Below, piece by piece: positions 1 through 8,166 of a DNA stretch of 64,000 nucleotides. Each line of letters begins with the position of its first letter. The first letter of the stretch is position 1. The stretch is from Limosilactobacillus sp. (GTDB lineage: Bacteria; Bacillota; Bacilli; Lactobacillales; Lactobacillaceae). The stretch is taken from assembly GCF_022482365.1 (NCBI RefSeq), contig NZ_JAKVPE010000001.1:1674001-1738000 (forward strand), read 5' to 3'. A program made the position numbers and the translations under genes. The notes below the pieces were generated by a model that saw only the letters and a program-made list of their open reading frames with translations, was not told the DNA's origin and searched no databases.

Positions 1-688
1 TTGTCTGATAGTTAGCGAACTCTTTCCCATGATCCACGGTCAGCGTCTTGAGCTTGTCTTGAAGTTGACTAGCTAGTTCAAGTACGGCTTGAGTCATAGA
101 CTGACTGTCGCGGCCATGGAGCCGTTTAACAATTGTCAGGCGACTCTTACGCTCCACAAAAGTAGCCACAGCTTGACCTTTACGTTTGCCAGAAAGTACG
201 GTATCAGCTTCAAAGTGGCCGAACTCCTGGCGAGTTTCGACTTTATGAGGACGCTCCTCAATGGAGCGGCCGTGACTGAACGTACCACGCTTTTCTTTAG
301 CACGATGACGACGAATTCCATGATCAGGCAAATCGGGTAGCTGTACATCAAGCCAGCCTTGATCAATCCAGTTATAGACCGTCTTGTAGGCAATCCCAAC
401 CACATGGGCAACTTGTTCAGGGGACCACTTCTGGACTTGAATCTTTTCCTCGACCAAGTGTTTAAGGTTTTTAGTGAGCGAAGACTTCCGCCCCCGTTGA
501 CTAACCTTTTGTTCAAAGTCAGTTTGCGCTAGCTCAGCCTGGTACTCACTATTTAGCCGGTGAAGTTCGTTAAAGATGGTGGTCTTACTAAAGCCTAAGT
601 AGTTAGCGATGTATCGCAAGGAACGTCCTTCATTATGAAGTGTTTCAATGACAACACGGTTCTGGAATGATAAAATAGTGGTGCTCAT
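1..688 (-). CDS. IS30-family transposase, 3' part missing (window edge)
   Basis: A continuous frame runs from ATG at 688 off the left edge (about 229 codons visible, no stop). The protein starts MSTTILSFQNRVVIETLHNE. It has an N-terminal helix-turn-helix typical of IS30 (RSLRYIANYLGFSKTTIFNEL), a linker with WSPEQVAHVVG, and the start of the DDE integrase core: D in GHFEADTVLSGKRKG and the second D in TVDHGKEFANY. The catalytic Glu would lie beyond the edge. IS30 transposases cut and join the IS ends. It is not the same protein as the other IS30 transposase in this window. Family assignment is secure; intactness is unknown. Confidence 0.85.
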   Translation of the reverse strand, partial: MSTTILSFQNRVVIETLHNEGRSLRYIANYLGFSKTTIFNELHRLNSEYQAELAQTDFEQKVSQRGRKSSLTKNLKHLVEEKIQVQKWSPEQVAHVVGIAYKTVYNWIDQGWLDVQLPDLPDHGIRRHRAKEKRGTFSHGRSIEERPHKVETRQEFGHFEADTVLSGKRKGQAVATFVERKSRLTIVKRLHGRDSQSMTQAVLELASQLQDKLKTLTVDHGKEFANYQT

Positions 689-788
689 CAAGGCCCTTCT
701 TTCTAATGGATTGTACGGTAACACCATTAAAGACCTTGATGGGTTTTTCTGTCCACTTAAATGTTCAACTTAAATTTTACAATCTACC
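1..788 (-). mobile_element. IS30-family element, truncated by the window edge
   Basis: The transposase-start end of an IS30-type element. The outer end reads GGTAGATTGTAAAATTTAAG going inward from 788. It begins with the same GGTAGATT as the complete IS30 elements elsewhere in the window, but the rest differs, so this is a different IS of the same family. The other end lies outside the window, so the target duplication cannot be checked. Confidence 0.8.
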
Positions 789-809
789 ATAATGATAAAT
801 TTGGGGTGG

Positions 810-838
810 TTGTATTAGTCGGTAATAACACGTATAAT
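810..838 (+). promoter_or_regulatory. Promoter of the LPXTG surface protein
   Basis: TTGTAT (810-815), a 17-bp spacer and TATAAT (833-838), about 110 bp before the start codon. The AT-rich leader contains a short repeated ATTTATCGGACATAA-like stretch at 868-891 before the AGGAGGA ribosome site at 934-940. Confidence 0.6.
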
Positions 839-947
839 GAATGTGATTCAGGGAGAGCTATTATTATCGGACATAATTTATCGGACATAATCACATCTCT
901 GGGTTAATTTACTAAATTTAGTTTGTTATTTTTAGGAGGAATTTTCC

Positions 948-3185
948 ATGAAGAATAATGTAATGCATTATAAGATGTACAAGGCTAAGAAGAACATCGT
1001 CTTCGCTGGTCTTGCTACCACTGCTGTTTTGGCAGGCCTGACCCTTTCTAACGTTAACAATACTGCTTCTGCTGCTACTACTTCTGCAGCTCCAGCTAGT
1101 GCACAAGTAACTAGTGACTCCACTGCATCATCATCAGCTGCTACTACTTCATCAGCTACTAGTGACTCCACTGCATCATCATCAGCTGCTACTACTTCAT
1201 CAGCTACTAGTGACTCCACTGCATCATCATCAGCTGCTGCTAGTTCCGCTGTTGCTTCAAACGCTGTTTCCGCAGCTAACGCTAAGGTTACTAGTAACAA
1301 CGCTGCTAACTCCAGCGCTATTGCTACTAACTCCGCTGCTGTTAAGAGCGACGCTGAAAACCCTGTTCCTGCTTCCAGCAACACTACTGACCCTAAGGCT
1401 GCGGTTTCCGAAGCTAACCAACTGACTAGCCAAGCTAAGCAAATCACTGACAACACCGCTACTGCTTCTCAAAACTTGAGCAACGCTAACGCTACCCTTG
1501 CCAGTGCTTCCGCTAACGTTACTAGCGCTACTGCTGCTTACTCCGCTGCTAAGAAGGCTGCTGACGCTGCTTCCTCTAACGCTAACGCCGCTGATGCTGC
1601 TTACACTGCTGCTAAGAGCGCTGCTGAAGCTGCTAACTCCGCTGCCGTTGTTGCTCAACAAAAGGCTAACGCTGCTGGCCAAACCTACACCACTGCTTCT
1701 GACGCTCTGGTAAAGGCTAACAAGGCTGCTTCTGACGCCCAAGCTGCTGCTAACGCTGCTGGTGAAAAGCTTGAAGAAGCTAAGGCTGCCCAAACTAAGG
1801 CTGAAGCTGACTTAGCTACTGCTCACGACGCAAACATTACTGCTATTGACAACTACAAGGCTGCTTCAAATGCTGCTAGTGACGCACAAGTTGCTTACAA
1901 CAACAATGCTTCTGTTCAAAACTACACTGCTGCCCAAAACGCTTACAGTGACGCAGCCGTTGCTGAGAGCACTGCAGCTGCAACTTACAAGAAGGCACTC
2001 TCTGACTGGCACGCAGGCAACATCAGTGATGTTGAATGGAATCAAGCACAAGATGCATACCAAGCAGCAGTTGATGCATATGCTACTGCAGAACAAAACA
2101 TGACTAATGCAATGCCAGAAAATGTTTACAAAGCTGCTCAAGATGCTGAAAGTGCTGCCGCTGCCGCTTACAAGAAGGCACTTTCAGATTGGCATGCAGG
2201 CAACATCAGTGATGCAGAATGGAACCAAGCACAAGATGCATGGCAAAACGCTGTTGACACTTACGCTGTTGCTGAAAAGACATACAACGATTACAAGAGT
2301 CTTGGCGAAAAGCTTAACACTGCCAACGATAATCTGAAGGCTGCTCAACACCAAGTAATCGTTGCGCGGAACAACTACCAGGCTGCTGCTGATGCTGTTA
2401 AGACTGCTAAGGCTAACGTAGCTGCTGCTCAAAAGGCCTTCGATGACGCACGTAACGCTGAAACCGCTGCTGACGACGCTCAAGCCGTTGCTCAAGAAGC
2501 CTTCAACAAGGCTCAAGCTGCCTTTGACGAAGCACGTAACGCTGAAACTAAGGCTGACGATGCTGCTAAGGCTGCCAACGACAAGCTGGCTACTGCTACT
2601 AAGGCTTACGACGATGCTGAAAACGCTCTGACTAAGGCTGACGAAGCTGTTGAAGCTGCTCACCAAGAAGTTCTGACTGCTAACCAAAACCTGAAGGACG
2701 CTCAAGCTAACGTTGACGCTGCTCAAAAGGTTGTTAACGAAGCTGCTGCTAACGCTGCTAAGGCTTCTCAACTTCTTCAACAAGCCCAAGACTTACTGAA
2801 GAACATCAACTGGAACCAAAACAACAATGGCAACAACGGTGGTAACCAAAACAATGGTGGCAACACCAACAACGGTGGTAACACCAACAACGGTGGTAAC
2901 ACCAACAATGGTGGTAACACCAACAATGGTGGTAACACCAACAATGGTGGTAACACTAACAATGGTGGTAACACTAACAATGGTACTACTAATGGTAACA
3001 ACGGTGTTGTAAGCGGCGGTGCTGCTAACAACGGTGCTACTGTTAAGGACCATGTTATCCCTTCAAAGCAACCTGTTGCTGCCTTACCACAAACTGGTAA
3101 CGAAAACAGCGCTGCAGTTGTTGCCCTTGGTGCCGTTGCTGCTATGTTCGGTCTTGGTCTTGCTTCCAAGAAGCGTGAATTCTAA
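948..3185 (+). CDS. Ala-rich LPXTG-anchored surface protein with coiled-coil rod
   Basis: A 745-residue cell-wall protein. The N-terminus has a degenerate KxYKxGK-type signal (KMYKAKKNIVFAG, then a hydrophobic stretch ending around ASAA). Next come three copies of a 16-residue Ser/Thr/Ala repeat (about residues 55-98) and a long Ala/Lys/Glu/Asp-rich stretch with predicted coiled-coil character. Two near-identical modules contain YKKALSDWHAGNISD followed by EWNQAQDA. An Asn-Gly-Gly-Asn-Thr linker spans about 623-683, and the C-terminus has LPQTG at 713-717, a hydrophobic segment and KKREF. Sortase A should cleave LPQT/G and link the protein to peptidoglycan. Codon use is highly biased (GCT, AAC, AAG), which suggests strong expression. 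Adhesion or aggregation is a guess; no binding domain is recognisable. AGGAGGA lies 7 bases before ATG. Confidence 0.85.
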   Translation: MKNNVMHYKMYKAKKNIVFAGLATTAVLAGLTLSNVNNTASAATTSAAPASAQVTSDSTASSSAATTSSATSDSTASSSAATTSSATSDSTASSSAAASSAVASNAVSAANAKVTSNNAANSSAIATNSAAVKSDAENPVPASSNTTDPKAAVSEANQLTSQAKQITDNTATASQNLSNANATLASASANVTSATAAYSAAKKAADAASSNANAADAAYTAAKSAAEAANSAAVVAQQKANAAGQTYTTASDALVKANKAASDAQAAANAAGEKLEEAKAAQTKAEADLATAHDANITAIDNYKAASNAASDAQVAYNNNASVQNYTAAQNAYSDAAVAESTAAATYKKALSDWHAGNISDVEWNQAQDAYQAAVDAYATAEQNMTNAMPENVYKAAQDAESAAAAAYKKALSDWHAGNISDAEWNQAQDAWQNAVDTYAVAEKTYNDYKSLGEKLNTANDNLKAAQHQVIVARNNYQAAADAVKTAKANVAAAQKAFDDARNAETAADDAQAVAQEAFNKAQAAFDEARNAETKADDAAKAANDKLATATKAYDDAENALTKADEAVEAAHQEVLTANQNLKDAQANVDAAQKVVNEAAANAAKASQLLQQAQDLLKNINWNQNNNGNNGGNQNNGGNTNNGGNTNNGGNTNNGGNTNNGGNTNNGGNTNNGGNTNNGTTNGNNGVVSGGAANNGATVKDHVIPSKQPVAALPQTGNENSAAVVALGAVAAMFGLGLASKKREF
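1110..1240 (+). repeat. 48-bp tandem repeat, about 2.7 copies
   Basis: Units start at 1110, 1158 and 1206, each beginning ACTAGTGACTCCACTGCATC and encoding a Thr-Ser-Asp-Ser-Thr-Ala-Ser-rich 16-residue block. The copies are nearly identical at the DNA level, so copy number probably varies between strains. The third unit diverges after about 35 bases. Confidence 0.85.
2815..2996 (+). repeat. 18-bp tandem repeat encoding Asn-Thr-Asn-Asn-Gly-Gly linker
   Basis: Around nine units of AACACCAACAAYGGTGGT with only third-position changes encode a flexible Asn/Gly linker just before the LPQTG anchor, a position typical of wall-spanning regions. The near-identity of the units points to recent slippage expansion. 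Confidence 0.85.
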
Positions 3186-3313
3186 TTAATCTTAATTTAG
3201 AATTGTAACCCAGTAGATTTATAAAATTATGTTCGGACTATTAAACCCATTTGCCATTTAGCAATGGGGTATAGAAAACCGGGGTATCTGTCAACTGGTA
3301 TTGATGGATGCCG

Positions 3314-3347
3314 ACACCTCCCACTTAAATGTGAGAGGTGTTTTTTT
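3314..3347 (+). terminator. Hairpin with T-tract at the left end of the ISL3 element
   Basis: ACACCTC (3314-3320) pairs with GAGGTGT (3335-3341), with an inner CAC/GTG pair, followed by a run of T. It lies inside the IS, just beyond the left inverted repeat, and ends transcripts entering from the surface-protein gene. It probably evolved to insulate the transposase from outside transcription. Confidence 0.7.
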
Positions 3348-4581
3348 ACGCAAACAGACAATCAATTCTTAAAAAGAAAAATTCTTGATTGGCAAACCCA
3401 TAACAAGAGCGCTTTAAGACTTTGATCTTTCGGTTAATTCCTTCAAGAGGACCATTGGAAAATTCATACTTAACACTATTGATAACTGCTTTGAGATTCT
3501 TACGCAGAGTAGAGATAGTTGTGTCCATCTCGGTTTTAGTGGTTTGGTAGTCACGAATAGCTGATATCAATAGGTCGCTATCGCGACCAGCGATTGCCAG
3601 GGTAATATCTTGATAAGTGTCATAAACGGCTTTGAATCTGGGAAACTTACTAGTAATTAGATCAACGGCATTTTGGCGAGTCATATACTCATTGATGCCG
3701 AGTAGATAAACAGGCTTTTCAGGTCTTAAAGTGGTTGCCTTTTGATGAAATAGGCGCCACTGTGACTTAAGAATGCGGTATTCGCGACTGTGTTTGTCTA
3801 GCGTCTTAAGTAGACTAATGCGACTATTATCAAGGGCGCGACCGGCCAGTTGGACGATGTGGAAACGATCAATAATAATTTTAGCGTTAGGAAAAAGGCG
3901 ATAGATAAAGCTTTGATACTGAGCATTAAGATCAATGACTACTGATTGGACTTGGGCACGTTCCTGCTTAGAATAACGATTTTCAAAGTAATTGATAATC
4001 GAGGAAGATAGCCGATCATAAAGCTTAACGACTAATTGATGGGTTTCGCTATCACAACAAATAAAGGACATCGTTGACTTAGTGGAACGAAACTCATCAA
4101 AGCAAAGATGTTTAGGAAGCTTAGCCATGCGATAATGTGGTTGAACCCGTTCAATGATAGTTCGTCGAACGCTACTAGGGGAGCAGTGACATATTTTGGC
4201 AATCAATTCACCATTAAGGCCCTGCTTAACGAATTGCATAACCTGGCTTTTAAGCTTTTTAGATAGGGTGTGATTTTCTTTGGTTAGGCTGGTAATAGCA
4301 CCAAAGGTGCTATTACAGCATTTACAGTAGTACCGTTGTTTCCAGAGAATTAATTCATAGCGAACCCCGTCTAAACTAGCTAAGCGAATATGGGTTTTAC
4401 GGTAACCATTTCTAACGACTTTAGTAAAACCACAATTACGACAACGCGTAATTGGATACGTTAATTTAGCTGTAATTTCTCTAACGGTTTCAGGGCCAAT
4501 TTTCTTTTCCTCAACAGTTTGAACTTTAATATTGGGGTCTTTAATTCCAAGGACATCTAAGATAAAATGATTTTGGGACAT
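3346..4581 (-). CDS. ISL3-family transposase
   Basis: A DDE transposase of about 411 residues. The N-terminus carries the ISL3 zinc-finger region (CRNCGF near residue 50 and a CKCC pair further on), then a helix-turn-helix (GELIAKICHCSPSSVRR) and the DDE core with CFDEF, VVIDLNAQYQ and, near the C-terminus, NGPLEGINRKIKVLKR, which carries the conserved Glu. The start is set at ATG 4581 because AAGAAGG lies 8 bases upstream; the frame stays open to TTG at 4662 but that start has no good ribosome site. The gene looks intact and fills the IS between its inverted repeats. Confidence 0.88.
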   Translation of the reverse strand: MSQNHFILDVLGIKDPNIKVQTVEEKKIGPETVREITAKLTYPITRCRNCGFTKVVRNGYRKTHIRLASLDGVRYELILWKQRYYCKCCNSTFGAITSLTKENHTLSKKLKSQVMQFVKQGLNGELIAKICHCSPSSVRRTIIERVQPHYRMAKLPKHLCFDEFRSTKSTMSFICCDSETHQLVVKLYDRLSSSIINYFENRYSKQERAQVQSVVIDLNAQYQSFIYRLFPNAKIIIDRFHIVQLAGRALDNSRISLLKTLDKHSREYRILKSQWRLFHQKATTLRPEKPVYLLGINEYMTRQNAVDLITSKFPRFKAVYDTYQDITLAIAGRDSDLLISAIRDYQTTKTEMDTTISTLRKNLKAVINSVKYEFSNGPLEGINRKIKVLKRSCYGFANQEFFFLRIDCLFA

Positions 4582-4707
4582 TTGCATAGCCTTCTTTAAC
4601 ATGATTTTTGTGGTGAATTGATTGTACAACAGGGCACGGCAGATGTCCTTTTTTGTGTACAAAAAAACTGGTATTGATTTTCATCAATACCAGAAAGTGT
4701 AGACCCG

Positions 4708-4745
4708 AAAACCGGTAAGGGCTTGTCTCTTACCGGTTTTTGTTT
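4708..4745 (+). terminator. Original terminator of the surface-protein gene, displaced by the IS
   Basis: AAAACCGGTAAG (4708-4719) and CTTACCGGTTTT (4729-4740) form a perfect 12-bp stem with a 9-base loop, followed by further T. The ISL3 target duplication GAAAACCG is the start of this hairpin, so the IS inserted in the upstream arm and the duplication rebuilt the complete stem on the far side. The hairpin now lies about 1.5 kb downstream of the gene it presumably served. Confidence 0.75.
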
Positions 4746-4776
4746 TAAGGCCCGAAATGTCAATTTAAGTTAGAGA

Positions 4777-6055
4777 CCTAAATTTCAAGAATAAGTTAGC
4801 CACTGGACTCAAATAAATAATACTGACCAATTGATTATTGGTTGATGGAGCTGTGATATCTCTTGGTAGAAGGCCTTACGATAGATATCCATTGACGAAT
4901 GTCCATTAAACATAGCTCGTGGATAGTGATTCATCCAATCATTAGTCGCTATGATCTGAGCACTACTATAGTTATTTATAGCTTCACCTTTGGTAATCTC
5001 CTTGCGGAGAAACCGGTTATTGATCTCATTGGATCCACGTTCCCAAGGGGAATACGGATCAGCATAGAAAACATGATCGTGAACTTGTGTTAACTCACTA
5101 AATTCTGAACCGTTGTCAGAGGTTATTGTCTTAAAAATGCGATAGTAAGCATCTGTGCCCATTTTCTGGCGCAAATTTATAAAGAACTGATTTACTGCAT
5201 GCGCAGTTTTACCAGCAATTTTACTCGTGATATTAACTCGTGAAAGGCGATCAGTCATTACTAGTACAACACTGTCATTACCGTTTTTCTGTCCCTGAAC
5301 TGTATCCAGTTCCCAATGGCCAATTTCGGACCGTTGGTCCGCAGTTTGAGGTCGTTGAGCAATATTAGGCCCTAAGCACCTTTTAGCTTGCGGATGAGTT
5401 TGATGATGCTTACGTTTAGGTTTTTCAAAGAGGTCTAAATTGGACGTACGAAGCACACCCTCATTAATCCATTGATATAAAGTTACAACCGACTTTGGGA
5501 TCAGGGTGCCATCATTCATTAAATCTCGAGCCTTATAAATAACCGCTTGTGGGGAGTAATGGTGGTCGTCAAACTCACCAAGCATTAGCTGATCAGCTAA
5601 TCGTAAAAATTGCTTTGAAGAATAATATAAGCGACGACGACCAGAATGGCGGTGATGTTCAAGATATGTGGCCTGACCAGCTTCATAACTATAGATGTAG
5701 TAAGAATATTCGTAAATCTTACCATTAGATTTTTGACGACGAAGTTGGCGGACCGTACCACGGTTGAGCTCGTTATTAATTGTTTGATGATTAACTCCTA
5801 ATTGGCGACCAATTGCGCGATTGGAAAGTCCTTGCGACTTTAAAGTCGCAATCATCACACGTTCTTCTTTAGTAAGATGAGCATTCTTTTTATGAGTAGT
5901 CAATAAAATAGTAGACATGGTATCATTTAAGTGCGTCATTTGACGGACATCCTTTCATATAGGTTTGGTTCACTTAATATGATACCTGATGTCACGCCGA
6001 ATGGCGTTTTTTATTTACCACCAACTGGGTGGCTAACTTCATTCTATAATCTACC
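4777..6055 (-). mobile_element. Complete IS30-family insertion sequence, 1279 bp, copy A
   Basis: Bounded by CCTAAATTTCAAGAATAAGT at 4777 and, on the other strand from 6055, GGTAGATTATAGAATGAAGT. The two ends share AAGTTAGCCAC as the core of an imperfect terminal inverted repeat of about 27 bp. The same 1279-bp element is present at 61501-62779 in the opposite orientation. The flanks share only the trinucleotide AGA (4774-4776 and 6056-6058), consistent with the usual 2-3 bp IS30 duplication. Confidence 0.92.
4809..5939 (-). CDS. IS30-family transposase (copy A)
   Basis: A 376-residue IS30 transposase, identical in protein sequence to the copy at 61617-62747. The N-terminal helix-turn-helix shows LTKEERVMIATLKSQGLSNR and IGRQLGVNHQTINNELNRGT. 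The integrase core has GHWELDTVQGQK (first D), TITSDNGSEF (second D) and SPWERGSNEINNRFLRKEI (the Glu region). The length is normal for the family and no frame break is seen, so it is probably active. It is preceded by an AAGGATGT-type ribosome site. IS30 transposases recognise the terminal repeats and often make circular or tandem-IS intermediates. Confidence 0.93.
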   Translation of the reverse strand: MTHLNDTMSTILLTTHKKNAHLTKEERVMIATLKSQGLSNRAIGRQLGVNHQTINNELNRGTVRQLRRQKSNGKIYEYSYYIYSYEAGQATYLEHHRHSGRRRLYYSSKQFLRLADQLMLGEFDDHHYSPQAVIYKARDLMNDGTLIPKSVVTLYQWINEGVLRTSNLDLFEKPKRKHHQTHPQAKRCLGPNIAQRPQTADQRSEIGHWELDTVQGQKNGNDSVVLVMTDRLSRVNITSKIAGKTAHAVNQFFINLRQKMGTDAYYRIFKTITSDNGSEFSELTQVHDHVFYADPYSPWERGSNEINNRFLRKEITKGEAINNYSSAQIIATNDWMNHYPRAMFNGHSSMDIYRKAFYQEISQLHQPIINWSVLFI

Positions 6056-6164
6056 AGAAGAAAACAAATAGAACTGTTAGCAGCAATGGCTTTGACTGGT
6101 AATTATTTCCCACTAATCTTATTATTAGTAAGTAGAAAATGCATAGCTAGAAAGGGAGGTTAAA
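6056..6164 (+). promoter_or_regulatory. Spacer between IS30 copy A and rarA; possible 3' remnant of a lost gene
   Basis: AT-rich, holding the rarA ribosome site GGGAGG at 6154-6159. It also has one frame open from the IS edge to TAA at 6160-6162 that would encode a short hydrophobic stretch (ALTGNYFPLILLLVSRK). This could be the C-terminal tail of a membrane or wall-anchored protein whose body was removed when the IS arrived. It is equally compatible with chance. Confidence 0.25.
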
Positions 6165-7466
6165 ATGACGTTTAAGCAACCACTCGCCGACTTAATGCGG
6201 CCCGTCTCGCTGGAGCAAATGGTCGGGCAGGAACATTTGCTTGCCCCGGGGCGACCGCTCTATCAGATTATTAAAGAACACCTGGCGGTCAGCCTGCTGC
6301 TCTGGGGGCCACCTGGATCTGGCAAGACGACGCTCGCCTATGTAATGTCGAAAACGCTCCAGCTGCCCTTTGAAAAATTCAACGCATCCATTCAAAACAA
6401 GAGCCAGCTGCAGAAGCTAGTCGACCGGCACCCAGATGAAAGTTTTGTTCTCTTGCTGGATGAAATTCATCGCCTGACGAAGCCCATCCAGGACTACCTG
6501 CTCCCTTACCTTGAGAATGGCCACATCTTGCTGGTGGGGACGACCACCGAAAACCCGATCATGGCGATCCAGCCGGCGATCCGCTCCCGGTGCCAAATCT
6601 TTGAATTTTATCCGATTTCTGCCAGCAAAATTGAACCGGTGCTGATGCGGGCGGCCAAGGAACACTTGGACTTCACATTAACAGCGGAGCAGGCCCACGC
6701 GATTGCCAACAGCGGCAACGGGGACGTCCGCGTTGCCCTAAATATCCTGGATACTCTCCACGCAATGCACCCGAATGAATTGTCGATGAAGGAGATCGCG
6801 GAGTTTGCCCGCAACCAGCACTTCGCCTTTGACAAGGATGCGACCAAGCACTACGATTACCTGTCTGCCTTTCAGGATTCGATCGAGGGCTCGGACGCGG
6901 ATGCGGCCCTTTACTACCTGGCGGTAATCCTAAAATCTGGTGACCTGGAATCGGTCGTTCGCCGGCTCAAGGATGCAGCCGCGCTAGACGTCGGCCTGGC
7001 TGATCCGGCACGCGCCACCCAGGTGATCACTTTGGCAAATACCGCCCTGGAGATCGGTCTCCCGCGGGCTTCGACCCACGTAGCGATGGCAACCATCCTG
7101 TTGGCGGTGGCGCCACGTTCCGATTCGGCGATGCAGGCCTATTACCAGGCGGTGAAGGATGCCGAGCACCCGACGAATCATCCGATGCCAAAGTACCTGC
7201 AGGATTCGCACTACCAGGGAGCGGGCAAGTTACGCGGGGCGGGGGAGATGCAGAACATGTTTGACCTGCCGCACAAGATTGCCCGCCAGGAATACCTGCC
7301 CAAGGATTTGGTCGGCAAGCATTACTATGTTCCGGCACCGAACCGGGCGGAACAAAAGCTTTACTCCCAGTACCAGGCTCTGTTCAGGTATATCTATCAG
7401 CGGCCCTTTGTCCCGACCGAATTCCCAGATCACTTTGAGCACTTCACGAGCAGCCACATTAAGTAG
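6165..7466 (+). CDS. rarA: Replication-associated recombination protein A (RarA/MgsA AAA+ ATPase)
   Basis: A 433-residue AAA+ clamp-loader-like ATPase acting at stalled forks and single-stranded gaps. Walker A is GPPGSGKTT (residues 48-56), Walker B is LLLDEIHR (about 97-104), the sensor region is GTTTENP, and the C-terminal part carries the MgsA tetramerisation domain (YHYQGAG-like segment: DSHYQGAGKLRGAGEM). Length is normal for the Firmicutes protein. It stands alone, with an IS30 element directly upstream, so its promoter must lie in the 110-bp spacer or within the IS. Confidence 0.93.
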   Translation: MTFKQPLADLMRPVSLEQMVGQEHLLAPGRPLYQIIKEHLAVSLLLWGPPGSGKTTLAYVMSKTLQLPFEKFNASIQNKSQLQKLVDRHPDESFVLLLDEIHRLTKPIQDYLLPYLENGHILLVGTTTENPIMAIQPAIRSRCQIFEFYPISASKIEPVLMRAAKEHLDFTLTAEQAHAIANSGNGDVRVALNILDTLHAMHPNELSMKEIAEFARNQHFAFDKDATKHYDYLSAFQDSIEGSDADAALYYLAVILKSGDLESVVRRLKDAAALDVGLADPARATQVITLANTALEIGLPRASTHVAMATILLAVAPRSDSAMQAYYQAVKDAEHPTNHPMPKYLQDSHYQGAGKLRGAGEMQNMFDLPHKIARQEYLPKDLVGKHYYVPAPNRAEQKLYSQYQALFRYIYQRPFVPTEFPDHFEHFTSSHIK

Positions 7467-7497
7467 CAGTCATCGGAAAAGCTCCAGCTTGGCGAAA

Positions 7498-7995
7498 TCA
7501 AGTTTGACTTGCGTGCGACGTCGCCAAATGCGTTCTAAAGTAGTGCTCGTAACGTTCGATATACCATTCGTCATAGGGACGATTGTTTGCTAAGTAAAAG
7601 CTCTTATTCTGCTTCATGATGTACCCAATCAATGGGGCGTTATCGAGCGGCATTGGTGGTCGCTTTTGTGGTGCGGTCAGCAATTCGATCTTCGTCGGGT
7701 ATTGAAGCCGGTAATCTTTGCTCTTGGCATTGCAATACCCCTTGTAGTAGGTGCCGACCCGGGCATTGAAGGCTAGCTGGTCGCCGGGACGCAGCTCGCC
7801 CAGGCAAAGAAACTGCTTGCCATAGTTAAACCAGAGATGATTGGTGATCAGCTCGCCGGTGTCAAGCAAGCGGATGTTAGTCAACAAGATCGTCGGCTTG
7901 AAGGTCTGGTAGACGCGCTTATAGCCGGTGCGGGCAAATTCACCAACAAATCTTTCGCGGGTAGCGGCGCCGATATTCTTGAGTGATTTTCGCAT
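7498..7995 (-). CDS. Hypothetical protein, 165 aa, no recognised family
   Basis: The start is ATG 7995 with AAAGGAG 8 bases upstream; an upstream ATG at 8016 lacks a ribosome site. The soluble, basic protein has no signal peptide or membrane segment. A central stretch alternates beta-like segments (PTILLTNIRLLDTGELITNH, GDQLAFNARVGTYYKGY) and looks compatible with an OB-like barrel, which would suit nucleic-acid binding. That is only a shape argument. The C-terminus is Tyr/His-rich. It is convergent with rarA and only about 30 bases from it. I do not recognise it as a named family. Confidence 0.6.
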   Translation of the reverse strand: MRKSLKNIGAATRERFVGEFARTGYKRVYQTFKPTILLTNIRLLDTGELITNHLWFNYGKQFLCLGELRPGDQLAFNARVGTYYKGYCNAKSKDYRLQYPTKIELLTAPQKRPPMPLDNAPLIGYIMKQNKSFYLANNRPYDEWYIERYEHYFRTHLATSHASQT

Positions 7996-8097
7996 ACGAT
8001 TTTCTCCTTTAAGCATTTGGGCGTGGGGCCCCTACTGTTTAAAGACGTAAAATAATCAAAATGTTACGAAATTTTTTGTGGAGCAAGGAAATTATCT

Positions 8098-8160
8098 AAA
8101 ATTAAAGCTGCCATTTTCCACGCTGATCTTTTTCAGTACGGGAAATGGCGGCTTTAATTT
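8098..8160. terminator. Bidirectional hairpin terminator
   Basis: AAATTAAAGCTGCCATTT at 8098 pairs with AAATGGCGGCTTTAATTT ending at 8160, with A-runs and T-runs at both sides. It terminates the MFS gene on the minus strand. Confidence 0.8.
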
Positions 8161-8166
8161 TACTTA

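Larger units (their letters stand above)
3274..4714 (-). mobile_element. ISL3-family insertion sequence with 8-bp target duplication
   Basis: The element spans 3282-4706. Its ends are imperfect inverted repeats of about 25 bp: GGGTATCTGTCAACTGGTAT at 3282 and, on the other strand from 4706, GGGTCTACACTTTCTGGTAT, both continuing TGATG. It is flanked by the direct repeat GAAAACCG (3274-3281 and 4707-4714). An 8-bp duplication is the known ISL3-family signature. Near the right end, 4668-4693 forms an 11-bp hairpin (CTGGTATTGAT/ATCAATACCAG). The intact flanks suggest a relatively recent insertion. Confidence 0.9.

Noticed and set aside
136-516. 126-codon minus-strand frame at the left edge
   Set aside because: It overlaps, in another frame, the clear IS30 transposase that reads from 688 off the edge; its sequence has no protein-like character.
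968-1456. Long open frame antisense to the surface-protein gene
   Set aside because: It is a by-product of the repetitive GCT/GCA-rich codon pattern; the complement of such repeats stays open in several frames. The same holds for the other antisense frames across 948-3185.
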